Source of the DNA: Hoeflea_A sp965204935
GTDB taxonomy: Bacteria; Pseudomonadota; Alphaproteobacteria; Rhizobiales; Rhizobiaceae
DNA length: 64,000 nucleotides
NCBI RefSeq assembly: GCF_965204935.1
Contig: NZ_CBDBFO010000002.1
Direction: 5' to 3' (one strand)
Part shown: positions 45,948 to 56,066 of the stretch, one piece after another
Numbering within the stretch: the stretch's first letter is position 1
Layout: the number at the start of each line of letters is the position of its first letter
Program-made: the position numbers and the translations under genes
The notes under the pieces: model-generated
The model's database searches: none
Seen by the model: only the letters and a program-made list of their open reading frames with translations
What the model was told of the DNA's origin: nothing

Positions 45948-46420
45948 TCAGGCGGCGAGGAGATCCGCCTGCAGCCGGTGCAGCCGCTTGTCCGACTGCA
46001 GGGGCTTGAAGCCGTCATCCTTGTCGAGGATGCAGGCATGGCGCCAGCCGCGCATGCCGATGAAATCGAGCCGCTCGAGCGCCGCCGTGCCGTCGCCGAT
46101 CTGCGCGAAGCCGATGGCGCGGTAATATTCCAGCGGGCTGTCGTGATGGGTGACGCTTTCCAGCGCCTTGCGCGCGGCGCGGTGGTCGCCGAGCATGGCA
46201 AGCAGCGGCCCGAGCGCATAGAGCGCCCGCATGGAATAGGGGTTCGTGGCAAGCTCGGCCCGCACCTTGTGCAGTGCCTTCTGGGCACAGAAGCGCCCGC
46301 GCACCGGGTCGCTGTACTGGAAGAGCCGCGCCGCTAGGAGGTCGGCGCCATAGTCGTGCGGCGCAAGCTGCGCCGAGCGCACGGCAAGCGCGCCGGCGGC
46401 CCTGTGGTTGCCGATCGACA
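45948..46420 (-). pseudogene. Winged-helix/TPR regulator, 3' half (5' half at 31232-31957)
   Basis: Reads GNHRAAGALAVRSAQLAPHDYGADLLAARLFQYSDP...RAELATNPYSMRALYALGPLLAMLGDHRAARKALESVTHHDSP, with tetratricopeptide-like helices. It begins at the 8-bp duplication TGTCGATC (46413-46420, minus strand) next to an IS66 end, and continues exactly from codon 242 of the 5' half at 31957. It has no start of its own apart from codons inside the IS. Confidence 0.88.
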
Positions 46421-48296
46421 GTAATACCGGCATAACACCGGGCAGCATTGTGTTTTGATTTGTCATTTCCGGTGGTGCGGCAAATCGACTCGATCAGCGC
46501 TGCTGGGGTTCTCACCGAGATGTTTTTGTGAGTCGATGAGGTTATGTCGGATTTCCCACCTCACGCACTTGATGATCTGTCGAATACAGAACTCAAAGAT
46601 CTGGTTGTGACCCTGCTCGGCGAGGTGGCCGAGTTGAAGCAAATCGTCGCTGAACAAAATCAGGTGATTGCCGAACAGAAACAGACAATTGCCAATCTGC
46701 GCGACGAGGTCGCTCGATTAAAAGGGGTGAATGGGCGACCGGACATCAAGCCGAGCAAACCAAGCGGCATGAACCAGGCCAGCGAGAAAAAGGCGCGTAA
46801 GAACGGCAATAAAAGCTGTGGACGCGGCAAAAAGAAGCCACCTCGGCACGGTTCAATGAAAGACCGGATTGTAAAAGCGGACGTTCCAGAGGGTTCCCGC
46901 TTCAAAGGGTACGAGGACTTCCTCGTTCAGGATCTCATCATTCAGCCAGTGACCACCCGGTTTCGGCGCGAGCGCTGGTTGACACCTGATGGTAAGACTG
47001 TCGTGGCTCCGCTGCCACAGGGCCTCAAGGGCCATTTTGGTGCCGAACTGCGCCGTTTTGTGCTGATGCAATACCATCAAGGCCAAGTCACTGTGGGACG
47101 ATTGGTAAAGCTCCTGAGCGAAATCGGCATAGATATCTCCGAGCGCCAGGTCATGCGGTTTTTGAATGAGGGTCATGAGCATTTTGCCTTGGAAGCACGC
47201 GCAATATTGCAGACGGGATTGGACGCGGCGTCATGGGTGACGGTCGACGACACCGGGGCACGCCACAAAGCCCAAAACGGCTACTGCACCCAGATCGGCA
47301 ATGATCGGTTTTCCTTCTTTTCCACAACCGGTTCTAAAAGCCGCATCAACTTTCTCGAACTCCTGCGGGCCGGGCATGAAGACTATGTGATCAACGCCGA
47401 TGCACTTGCCTATATGCAGCAGCGTTCTCTCAATGCTCCGGTTCGCCAGTTGTTGATTGACGCTGAAGATAAGTATTTCCCGAACTGCGCAGACTGGCAG
47501 GCCCATCTCGACCGGCTCGGGATCACTGCACTGAAAGTCACACCTGATCCCACGCGCCTTGCCACCGAGGGTGCGTTATGGGGCAGTATCAGCGCACATG
47601 GCTTGCTCACCGATACGGTGATCGTCAGTGATGATGCCAAACAGTTCAAAGTCGGCGATCATGCGTTGTGTTGGATTCACGCCGAACGGTTGGTGCATAA
47701 GCTCAACACCTTCACAGATAAGCACTATGCCATTCAACAGCGCACCCGCAGGCTGATCTGGCTCTACTATGAATGCCTCAAAACCTACCGTCTCAACCCA
47801 AGTCCACAGCGCAAGGCGGTCTTGCAAAACCGCTTCGACCAGATATTCCGCCACCGAACCGGTTTTGCAGCCCTTGATAATCTGTTGAGGCGATTGCACG
47901 CCAACAAGGCTGAACTGCTGATGGTTCTGGAGCATCCGGAAATACCGCTGCACACCAACGGTTCCGAGAACGATATCCGAGTTGTTGTAGTCAAGCGCAA
48001 GATTTCAGGTGGGACGCGCAGTGACATTGGTCGGACCAACCGCGACACCTTCTTGTCGCTGCTCAAGACCTGCAACAAACTCGGCATCTCGTTTTGGGAC
48101 TATTTGGGGGATAGGCTGGGCCTCAATGGGAAACCGGTGCCCGCTCTGCCGCAACTCGTAGGCCAGTCTCATTTTGCATCCTGAACAGCCACTCTTCGGC
48201 AAGATCGAGATTGCATTGCGCGACAGCTGGATTGTGAAGATGCGGTCGACATGACATTTCCAATCTTGCATTGTGGCGATGGTTCATCCGTCTGAC
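46421..48296 (+). mobile_element. IS66 element A, transposase end (rest at 31958-32716)
   Basis: Terminus GTAATACCGGCATAACACCG at 46421, matching the other end at 31958 over 25 bases. Contains the complete transposase gene. Cut at 48296 by IS21 copy 2, next to the 7-bp duplication GTCTGAC (48290-48296). Confidence 0.9.
46544..48184 (+). CDS. IS66-family transposase (TnpC-like) of element A
   Basis: 546 residues. N-terminal coiled coil (LLGEVAELKQIVAEQNQVIAEQ) and basic linker, then the IS66 core: SWVTVDDTGARHKAQNGYCTQIG with the first catalytic Asp, TVIVSDDAKQFKVGDHALCWIHAERLVHKL, and the Glu region EIPLHTNGSENDIRVVVVKRKISGGTRSDIGR. No tnpA/tnpB accessory genes are visible, as in the single-transposase subgroup. 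Complete. Confidence 0.93.
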   Translation: MSDFPPHALDDLSNTELKDLVVTLLGEVAELKQIVAEQNQVIAEQKQTIANLRDEVARLKGVNGRPDIKPSKPSGMNQASEKKARKNGNKSCGRGKKKPPRHGSMKDRIVKADVPEGSRFKGYEDFLVQDLIIQPVTTRFRRERWLTPDGKTVVAPLPQGLKGHFGAELRRFVLMQYHQGQVTVGRLVKLLSEIGIDISERQVMRFLNEGHEHFALEARAILQTGLDAASWVTVDDTGARHKAQNGYCTQIGNDRFSFFSTTGSKSRINFLELLRAGHEDYVINADALAYMQQRSLNAPVRQLLIDAEDKYFPNCADWQAHLDRLGITALKVTPDPTRLATEGALWGSISAHGLLTDTVIVSDDAKQFKVGDHALCWIHAERLVHKLNTFTDKHYAIQQRTRRLIWLYYECLKTYRLNPSPQRKAVLQNRFDQIFRHRTGFAALDNLLRRLHANKAELLMVLEHPEIPLHTNGSENDIRVVVVKRKISGGTRSDIGRTNRDTFLSLLKTCNKLGISFWDYLGDRLGLNGKPVPALPQLVGQSHFAS

Positions 48297-48465
48297 TGCG
48301 CAATCCGGCTCATTCCGGCCACTGAATCCGGTTCAATCCGGCCATCTATTCCGGTTTATTGCGGCCACCGAATCCGGCTCATTGCGGCCAGCTTGTGGAC
48401 AACGGTGATCAACCTTTCTGGGTGATCTGAAACACGGGCATTCTTGCGCCTTTTCAACAGCAAAG

Positions 48466-50004
48466 GTGGCGAGGATGGCCAGGGAAAGATTACCCATGCG
48501 TAAGATCAGAGATGTGCTTCGGCTCAATGCTGAAGGTTTGTCGAACCGCAAGATTGCCGTCAGTGTGGGCGTCGGGCGAACGAGTGTTGGCGAGACGGTC
48601 CGGCGGGCGCAGCAGGCTGGCCTGAATTGGCCGTTGCCTTCCGATTTGAGCGATGAGGCGCTTCAGCGGCGCTTGTTTCCGGTGGTGGTCAAGGCGAAGA
48701 AGCCAAGCCTGCCCGACTGGGCCTGTATTCACCGCGAGCTGCGGCGCCCCGGTGTGACCTTGCTGTTGCTGTGGGAAGAGTACCGCACCGCTCATCCTGA
48801 CGGGCTTGGGCGCACGCAATTCTACCAGCTTTATCGTCAATGGAAGGGCAAGCTGTCGCCGACCATGCGGCAGACCCATACCGCTGGCGAGAAGATGTTC
48901 GTTGACTATGCCGGCCAAACGATTCCGATCATCAACGGGCTCACCGGCGAAGTGCATGAGGCGCAACTCTTTGTCGCTTGCCTGGGTGCGTCCAGCTACA
49001 CCTATGCCGAAGCGACCATGACGCAGAGCCTGTCCGACTGGACGGGATCACATGGTCGTGCCTTCGCGTTCTTTGCCGGCGTTACCGACCTTGTGGTGTG
49101 CGACAATTTGAAATCCGGCATCACCAAGGCCTGTTTCCATGAGCCGGCGATCAATCGCACCTATTGCGATCTTGCAAGGCACTACGGAACGGTCGTGGTC
49201 CCGGCAAGGCCGAAAAAGCCTCGGGACAAGGCAAAAGTCGAGACGTCGGTGTTGGTGGCGGAGCGCTGGATCCTCGCCGCACTCAGGAACCGGCAATTCT
49301 TCTCGCTGACGGATGTGAATGCGGCGGTCCGCGAACTGCTCGAAAAGCTCAACAACCGCGTGACGCGCCATCTTGGCGGCAGCCGGCGGGAACTGTTCGA
49401 AGACCTTGACAGGCCGGCACTGAAAGCACTGCCGCAGGATCCATACGAATATGCAGCGTGGAAGGAATGCCGTGCCGGCCTTGATTATCACGTTGAAGTG
49501 GACAAGCACTACTACTCGGTGCCTCACACGCTTCTACGCAAAAAACTGTGGGTCCGCTCCACCGAGCGCACCGTCGAGATCTTCGATCGGGGCAATCGTG
49601 TTGCCAGCCATCTGCGCGGTCCAGGTAACAGACGACATACAACCGTGCTCGAGCACATGCCGGCCAACCATCGCCATTACGCCGAGTGGACACCTGAAAG
49701 TATCAAGCGCCAGGCTGGCAAAGTCGGCCCGACCACCCAGGCCCTGGTCGAAATCATCCTGCGCGAAAAACCCCATCCCGTTCAGGGGTTCCGCGCCTGT
49801 ATCGGCATCGTGAAGCTCGCGCCGCAGCATGGAGCGCAGCGCCTCGAGGCGGCATGCGGCCGCGCCATCGACATCGGGGCGCACTCCTACACCTCCGTCA
49901 ATTCCATCCTCAAGAACAATCTCGATCGCAAACGGCCCGAAAAAGCCACGGACGGGCCGCCGATCCTCCATCAAAACATCCGTGGCTCAGGCTACTTCCA
50001 TTGA
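48466..50004 (+). CDS. istA: IstA-like DDE transposase of IS21 (copy 2)
   Basis: 512 residues, identical in translation to the copy at 33774-35312: helix-turn-helix N-terminus, integrase core (FVDYAGQTI, VVCDNLKSGI, KAKVETSVLVAERWIL) and Mu-type C-terminal domain. Followed after six bases by istB. Confidence 0.95.
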   Translation: MARMARERLPMRKIRDVLRLNAEGLSNRKIAVSVGVGRTSVGETVRRAQQAGLNWPLPSDLSDEALQRRLFPVVVKAKKPSLPDWACIHRELRRPGVTLLLLWEEYRTAHPDGLGRTQFYQLYRQWKGKLSPTMRQTHTAGEKMFVDYAGQTIPIINGLTGEVHEAQLFVACLGASSYTYAEATMTQSLSDWTGSHGRAFAFFAGVTDLVVCDNLKSGITKACFHEPAINRTYCDLARHYGTVVVPARPKKPRDKAKVETSVLVAERWILAALRNRQFFSLTDVNAAVRELLEKLNNRVTRHLGGSRRELFEDLDRPALKALPQDPYEYAAWKECRAGLDYHVEVDKHYYSVPHTLLRKKLWVRSTERTVEIFDRGNRVASHLRGPGNRRHTTVLEHMPANHRHYAEWTPESIKRQAGKVGPTTQALVEIILREKPHPVQGFRACIGIVKLAPQHGAQRLEAACGRAIDIGAHSYTSVNSILKNNLDRKRPEKATDGPPILHQNIRGSGYFH

Positions 50005-50010
50005 AAGGAA

Positions 50011-50775
50011 ATGAAATTGCTCAACCATCCAACCCTCGACCAGTTGAAAGAACTCAAACTGGACGGCATGGCCGACGCCTTTGTCGAGCTGCAGGCACAA
50101 GACCGGGCTGCCGATCTCAGCCACCCCGAATGGCTGGGACTGTTGCTCGATCGGGAAACAGCAAACCGCAGCACCAAACGCTTCAATACGCGATTACGGG
50201 CCGCCAGGTTGCGCCATGTTGGCGCCTCGATAGAAGACGTCGATTACCGCGCGTCCCGTAAGCTCGACAAGGCATTGTTCCAGCAGTTGGCAACCTGCAA
50301 CTGGATCAGACATCACCGTTGCCTGCTGATTACCGGGCCGTGCGGGGTCGGCAAAACCTGGCTTGGCTGCGCCCTCGGTCAAAATGCATGCCGCCATGGC
50401 TACACGGTCCTTTACAAGCGTGTGCCGCGGCTCTTCGCCGAACTCGAACTGGCGCATGGCGATGGTCGGTTCCCGCGCTTGTTCCGGACGCTCGTCAAGG
50501 CCGATCTGCTGATCCTCGATGACTGGGGCCCCGATCGTCTCAATGCCAGCCAGCGGCGCGATCTCCTGGAAATCATCGAAGACCGCCACGGTGCCGGCTC
50601 GACAATGATCACGAGTCAACTGCCGGTGCACACTTGGCATGACGTTATTGATGAGCCCACATTCGGCGACGCGATTATGGACCGAATTTCTCACAACGCA
50701 TACCGGCTCGAACTCGATGGGCCCTCGATGCGCAAATCGCAAGGCAATCAAACTGAACAGGAGCAATCGGCATGA
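50011..50775 (+). CDS. istB: IstB-like ATP-binding protein of IS21 (copy 2)
   Basis: 254 residues, identical in translation to 33003-33767. Walker A GPCGVGKTW and Walker B LLILDDWG. Complete. The 286 bases downstream (to 51061) are the non-coding IS21 right end with its terminal repeats. Confidence 0.95.
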   Translation: MKLLNHPTLDQLKELKLDGMADAFVELQAQDRAADLSHPEWLGLLLDRETANRSTKRFNTRLRAARLRHVGASIEDVDYRASRKLDKALFQQLATCNWIRHHRCLLITGPCGVGKTWLGCALGQNACRHGYTVLYKRVPRLFAELELAHGDGRFPRLFRTLVKADLLILDDWGPDRLNASQRRDLLEIIEDRHGAGSTMITSQLPVHTWHDVIDEPTFGDAIMDRISHNAYRLELDGPSMRKSQGNQTEQEQSA

Positions 50776-51222
50776 TCCGAACGAACCTCACGCCCGCCCC
50801 GGTGGGTCCACAGGGGCCTCCCACGCGCGCCGCTGCGATAGACTCGTGCCGGTCTCTTCGCGCCGCGCGCGGGTCCCTCCTGGGGACTACCGGGACGGCC
50901 TGCACCGTGCTTGACGAAAGGCCAAAGTGCTGACATCAAGAAACCCATCCAGAAGGGTTGATCGCGCCGTCCACAATGCCAGACGCGGAAGTGGCCGCAA
51001 TGAGCCGGATTCGGTGGCCGCAATAAACCGGAACAGGTGGCCGGATTGGCCGGAATGCGCAGTTCCCGAAGCAGATGCGACCCGCATAGCTGATGCTTGC
51101 ACTGGCTGTATGCAAGGTAGGATGCCCAGCAATCATGGATCAACACCCCGGTGTAGACCGGAATGATGCCGAATGCCTCTATCGCTTCCTTGCCGCGCCT
51201 GGGGTGCAGGAACTTGATAGTG

Positions 51223-52597
51223 TGGATACCCCGCCCGGAGGCATCGTAATGTGCCAGGTGCCGTTATACTGAACGTCACAAATCAAAGGGAGAGTATCCA
51301 CATGTCGGAAGTTAGCATCATCGGCGTTGATCTTGCAAAGCAGGTTTTTCAGGTCCACGGAGCCACAGCCGATGGCTCGGTTGGCTACCGCAAGAAGTTG
51401 AGCCGCGCCCAGTTCATGCCGTTTCTTGCACAGCAGCCCCGATGCATTGTCGCGATGGAGGCCTGCGCCACAGCTCACGATTGGGGCCGCGAGATCGGTA
51501 AGTTGGGCCATGAGGTGAAGCTGATTCCACCTCAGTACGTGAAACCTTTTGTCAAAAGGCAGAAAAACGACAGGGCAGACGCTGAGGCGATCACTGAAGC
51601 TGCCTCCCGGCCGACCATGCGGTTCGTTGAGGTGAAATCCACCGAGCAGCAATCGCGCGGCATGCTGTTCCGATCACGGCAGATGTTTGTCAGGCAGCGC
51701 ACGCAGACCATCAATGCGCTGCGCGGCCATCTCGCCGAATATGGCGTGATCGGGCCGAAGAGCAAGGCGGGGATCAAGAAGTTGAGAGCCGCGCTGGACG
51801 ACGATACCAATGGGCTGCCCGCCCTCGTGCGTAACACGGCCCGGATGTATGCCGAGCACATCGATCTGCTGGCGACCAGGATTTTCGATCTGACGAAGCA
51901 ACTCAAGACGGAGGCGAAAGCATCCGGCACAGTGCGAAGGCTGACAACAATGCCGGGCGTCGGGTTGCAGACGGCACTGGCAATTGAGGCCTTTGCCCCG
52001 GACATGAATTGCTTCAAACGGGGGCGTGACTTCGCAGCCTGGCTGGGTCTCGTGCCGCTTCAGCGCTCGACAGGCGGTAAGGACCGGCTCGGGAAAGTTT
52101 CGAAGATGGGTCAGAAAGACATCCGAAGCCTGTTGATCATCGGGGCGATGTCAGTGATCAATGCGGCGACGCGGTTTGGGGTTCGCAAGGGAAGCTGGCT
52201 GGCCAGAATGCTGGATCGAAAACCGAAGCTTCTGGTCGCGATCACGCTGGCCAACAGGATGGCACGGGGTATCTGGGCCATGATATCGAAACAGGAGAAT
52301 TATCGGAATCCGGAGGCGGTAGCGTAAGCGCGGATCGCGCAACGCTTCGCGTCGGTGCCCGGGACGTGTGAAGAGGTCGACGAATAGCATGGGAGATTGA
52401 TCGGAAAGATCCGGAGCGGGAAAACCATGTTGACCCAAAAGGCAAAATAGCTTTGGAACTTGATTTGGACCCGGTTCGCGCATCACCATACCGGCCCGCG
52501 GCTGCACAAAAAGCCGCACTGTGAGGCCTGATAAATGACCGCATCCGATCACACGCTCACATCACCGTTCGAAAATCGCTTGACACCGGGGTATCCA
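51223..52597 (+). mobile_element. IS110/IS1111-type element inside IS66 B, copy 2 (1375 bp)
   Basis: Same 10-bp inverted ends TGGATACCCC/GGGGTATCCA, same length and same position in its host IS66 as the copy at 40040-41414. A one-base difference in its downstream non-coding part (C to T near 52453) separates the copies. Confidence 0.85.
51302..52327 (+). CDS. IS110/IS1111-type DEDD transposase (copy 2)
   Basis: 341 residues, identical in translation to 40119-41144 (GVDLAK, NDRADAEA, QRSTGG motifs). Complete and presumably functional, with 270 bases of non-coding element DNA downstream. Confidence 0.93.
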   Translation: MSEVSIIGVDLAKQVFQVHGATADGSVGYRKKLSRAQFMPFLAQQPRCIVAMEACATAHDWGREIGKLGHEVKLIPPQYVKPFVKRQKNDRADAEAITEAASRPTMRFVEVKSTEQQSRGMLFRSRQMFVRQRTQTINALRGHLAEYGVIGPKSKAGIKKLRAALDDDTNGLPALVRNTARMYAEHIDLLATRIFDLTKQLKTEAKASGTVRRLTTMPGVGLQTALAIEAFAPDMNCFKRGRDFAAWLGLVPLQRSTGGKDRLGKVSKMGQKDIRSLLIIGAMSVINAATRFGVRKGSWLARMLDRKPKLLVAITLANRMARGIWAMISKQENYRNPEAVA

Positions 52598-53686
52598 TAA
52601 ATGAGGGTCAGGGAGTCATCGGTCAGCACATGCAGCCACTGGTTTTTGCTGTCGACCCTGAAACCGGTCTCATCGGCATGCAGGGCCGGGCGGGTCAGAA
52701 GATGTGCGGCGGCAGCCGTTTCCCAGGGTTCAAGCGCCTCGTGCAGTCGCTGGATGTAGCCCAGGCAGGTGGCCTGCGACATCCTGACGCCAGAGATGGC
52801 CCGCACCAGTTCGACGGCGCGGCGCAAAGACAGCATCTGGGCAATCAGCAGGTTGATCACGAAGGCCTGAAAGCCAACGCCATATTGCAAAGGCCCCGGC
52901 ATGTTTTCAGGGAAACGCCCCTTGGTTCGGGTGCGGCATTTGGGGCAGTCCCTGGTTTCCGCGACGACCTTTTTCTCGACAACCTCGAACATGATATCGA
53001 GATGGATGCGTTCCTCGCGCGCCGAGGGTTCGACGTCTGAGAGATCAGCCCCGCAACTGTCACAAACCTGGACGGTGGAGGTTTCCCCGACGGTGACCTT
53101 GCGAAGGTTTTCGCCCGTCATCCAGTTCGGCGCCACACCCTTGCCGGAAGCCTTTTTGCTCCGTTTCCCGGTGTTGTCCTTATCCGTCTGCGACGGCGCA
53201 ATACTGGAGTTCTTGCCGGTCTTCCTGGTCGTCTTTTCCAGAAAGATGGCGATCAGGATGCCCAGCAAGCTGCACAACACGCCAATAACCGCATCGACGT
53301 CATCTGAAATCCTGCCCGCTTTGCGCAGCGCGGCAATGCGCGCCCTGGCAGCATCGAACTCTTCACGCAGGGAAGTGCCATTCACGCTTGCCATCAGTCC
53401 GCCCGCGATGCCATGGACATCAGGCCATGCGGTGGCCGCATCGCCTTTTCAGGCTTCCAAATGCAGCGAGTAGCCTTGACTGAAAGACCACCCCAATGCG
53501 GCTTTTCCCAAATCAATCGAACACGTGTCATAACCCGATAGAATCACGAAAATCGCAATGAGGGGATCGTTAATAGCCGATTCAAATCGTCGCACCACTC
53601 CGAGGCCAAAAAGGCATCTCGATTGAGCTAGTGGGTCTGAAACCGCCGTTGAATCTCGGGGACTTAAAGTGGGGGTGAGCAGTTAC

Positions 53687-54852
53687 GACGAGATTTCCAA
53701 ACGAAAAAACGCCAGCTTCAGAACAAGACATCCGTCAACTACATTGGATATCTGGAGTATGTATCTGGTTTAGGTGTTGCAAGCAGATCCATGGCAAGCG
53801 CCTTCACGAAACAGGGCATATTTAGGTCTGCGGAAAAACTCAAAATTCCCGACAAGAAACCTACGGAAAAGTTGGATTTTCCCGAACGTATGACTGAAAA
53901 ATCAAATATAGATTTTTTTCATGTGAATTTGGACCAACTAGAAACTGTACTAATTCATCGGAAGTTGAACCAAAATAAAATCTGTATTGCGTATCCGGTG
54001 TGGGAACTTCCGACTTTTCCGAAGGAGTGGCTTGCAGGGTTGTTTGCTATCGATGACGTTATGGTCCCCAGCAACTTTGTCGCCGACAATATGCTCGGAG
54101 CCTGGGGCTTTCGACCCTTCGTTCTACCGCACGTTATTTCGGTCAACTCAGCCGCACCTGCCGAGGCACAAAAGACTAGACACAAACTAGGCCTTACGGA
54201 TCAAGATATCGTTATCCTATTGTCCTTCGATCTAGATTCATACTTTCAACGCAAAAACCCAATAGGTGCACTGCGTGCCATCAAGCTTGCGCTATCACAT
54301 TATAAAGTATCGAGACCGATTAAGGTCATTGTGAAGCTTCATGGAACGGACCATGAAAAGTCCATCTCGAAAATACGTGAATTTGAACTTGCAAACGTAA
54401 TTTTGGTCGATGAGGTGCAAACAGCCCAAGAGTACGAGGCGCTGCAGGAGGTCAGTGATATATTTCTGAGCCTGCATAGAAGCGAGGGGTTTGGCCTTAA
54501 CATCGCAGAAATGATGGCTCGTGGAAAATTGGTCGTTACAACACGCTATTCGGGAAATCTGGATTATTGCACAGACAATAACAGCATGCTTGTGGACTGT
54601 CGATTTGTGCCGGTCGGAAGTGGAGAGTATCCCCATCATAGCGGAGGATGGTGGGCTGAGCCCTCAAATGAGGATGCCGCCCATAAGCTGGGTCAGGCTA
54701 TCAAATTGGTGGAAGAACGTGATTTGAGATTGGCTGCGCAAGCGAGAACCGATCTCGCACAAGGATTTCGGGGCGAAGTCGTTGCCAAGCGTTTTTTGCA
54801 GTTTATCGATGACAAAGTGGAGTGGCTTCATGGACAACGGACAACTACATAG
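53687..54852 (+). pseudogene. Large two-domain glycosyltransferase, C-terminal GT4 part (5' part at 36025-37441)
   Basis: Continues in frame from the 5' part through the IS66 duplication: the joined sequence reads DFISRRD-FQTKKRQLQ. It encodes a GT-B, GT4-type domain: YPVWELPTFPKEWLAGL, DDVMVPSNFVADNML, then VSDIFLSLHRSEGFGLNIAEMMARGKLVVTTRYSGNLDY with the E-x7-E donor-site motif. The nearest ATG inside the fragment (53791) would give a 353-residue protein holding the whole GT4 domain, so residual activity is possible. The 3' end overlaps the methyltransferase gene by 23 bases. Confidence 0.85.
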
Positions 54853-55735
54853 CGCAAGTCCGGATGCTTTGGCCCGGCTGACCGGGAACGCAAAACTCAA
54901 TCACGCAAAACTAGATCAAATATTCTCAAACTACGATTTCTACTCCAACTTGTTTCACAACTCTATATTCACGAACTCAGAGCAAAAAAACAATCACATC
55001 GAGAATGCAAGCTATCATGAAAACAGATACAAGAAGCTTGTACAAACCATAGAAGCGCATAGCCCAAAAAGAATACTGGACGTAGGAAATGACAAACCGT
55101 TTTTGACATGGCTAATGAAACTCGCGCTGCCCAACGCAGATTTCACAACTTTGACGTTTCCGATTCCCGACAATCCTTTCGATACTTACGCAGTAGATGT
55201 GGAAACGGAAAACTGGAATATTCATTCCAACGAGTTTGATTTTTGCATTTTTGCAGAAGTGATCGAGCATTTATGGAGAGATCCGGCTCGTCCGATCTAC
55301 GAGATTTCAGGATTGCTTGCCAGCGAAGGAATACTCTACCTGACAACTCCGAATGCGTGCGAACTACACGCCCTGACCAATGTTCTTTGGCAGGCAAATC
55401 CGAACCAGCGGGGAAAGATTTTCCCTCATCTCGAATCTGGACATGTCCATTTGTACACTGTTGGAGCACTCAAAGAACTCGTTCGGGAAAACGGATTCCA
55501 ACTTATCAGTTCAAAGACGTTTAGCCCTTATGGATATACAAATTTTGAAAATGACGTTGCCGATTTTGCGCGGCATGTTTCGCCACATTTTGATCTGATG
55601 GGCGAAACAATCGAGATAATTTCAATGAAAGATCGGCGACCCGATTCCCCTGTACGCAGCAAATCTGTCTACGAGACAGATTGTGCCGTGCTACCTGAAG
55701 GGGCAATTTTGTCAATGCTAGCCAAAATCAGGTAG
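54830..55735 (+). CDS. SAM-dependent methyltransferase of polysaccharide locus
   Basis: 301 residues from ATG 54830 (MDNGQLHSAS). Class I fold: motif I RILDVGNDKPFLTWLMKL (an unusual DVGNDKPF in place of DxGxGxG), acidic DFCIFAEVIEHLWRDP for motif IV, then SEGILYLTTPNA. Related proteins methylate sugars or modify glycan chain ends. It starts inside the end of the GT4 gene, so it belongs to the same operon; codon use is AT-rich like that gene. The target is not identifiable. Confidence 0.8.
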   Translation: MDNGQLHSASPDALARLTGNAKLNHAKLDQIFSNYDFYSNLFHNSIFTNSEQKNNHIENASYHENRYKKLVQTIEAHSPKRILDVGNDKPFLTWLMKLALPNADFTTLTFPIPDNPFDTYAVDVETENWNIHSNEFDFCIFAEVIEHLWRDPARPIYEISGLLASEGILYLTTPNACELHALTNVLWQANPNQRGKIFPHLESGHVHLYTVGALKELVRENGFQLISSKTFSPYGYTNFENDVADFARHVSPHFDLMGETIEIISMKDRRPDSPVRSKSVYETDCAVLPEGAILSMLAKIR

Positions 55736-56066
55736 CTCATTCCAGGCAATCGGTTAACAGCCAATTCAAGATTTGGTGCAAAGGAATCCGACAGGAATAA
55801 GTTTCAAATTGCGTTTTTAGTCTGAGGGGATCAGGTCTGCAAATTGGCTTTGAGACAGGCGCTCTATCACTTCATCGTAATTTGAGACGGCCTGACGCAA
55901 ATCATCTGATGAGTTTTTCAGAATATCAACTTTTTTTGGCGCAATCGATACCTCAAGAAATCTGGATATATTCTCAAGGCTATTTTCAAGATTTCCGTAT
56001 AGCTCTTCATAAGTAACGTGATGAAAAGGAAGATTTGAATTCTCAGAGGCAGTCTTGAAACGCAGT

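Larger units (their letters stand above)
35482..48296. other. 12.8 kb inverted segment between two opposed IS21 copies
   Basis: Everything between the two IS21 copies is flipped relative to an earlier arrangement. Re-inverting joins 32716 to 48296 (7-bp duplication GTCTGAC, one IS66 element restored) and 35482 to 51062 (second IS66 restored to 3165 bp). It also reunites the two halves of the winged-helix regulator and of the large glycosyltransferase, each with its own matching 8-bp IS66 duplication. The cause is most simply homologous recombination between the IS21 copies. Confidence 0.9.
48297..51061 (+). mobile_element. IS21-family element, copy 2 (2765 bp)
   Basis: Same length as copy 1 and opposite in orientation. 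TGCGCA ends with inner short repeats. Left flank GTCTGAC (48290-48296) and right flank GTT (51062-51064) pair with the flanks of copy 1, not with each other. Confidence 0.93.
51062..53394 (-). pseudogene. IS66 element B transposase, copy 2, split by IS110 and by IS21
   Basis: N-terminal part 53394-52598 is the same as in copy 1 (zinc-ribbon CDSCGADL, ALHADETGF). A short middle piece 51222-51062 (AIEAFGIIPVYTGVLIHDCWASYL...) follows the IS110 element and is then cut by IS21. The final C-terminal piece is at 35482-36008 across the inversion. Non-functional in three pieces. Confidence 0.88.
51062..53686 (-). mobile_element. IS66 element B copy 2, transposase N-terminal end (rest at 35482-36024)
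   Basis: Terminus ends GGGGGTGAGCAGTTAC at 53686, followed by the 8-bp duplication GACGAGAT (53687-53694). Contains the second IS110-type element at 51223-52597. Differs from copy 1 by only a few bases (for example near 52453 and 52960). Cut at 51062 by IS21 copy 2. Confidence 0.9.
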
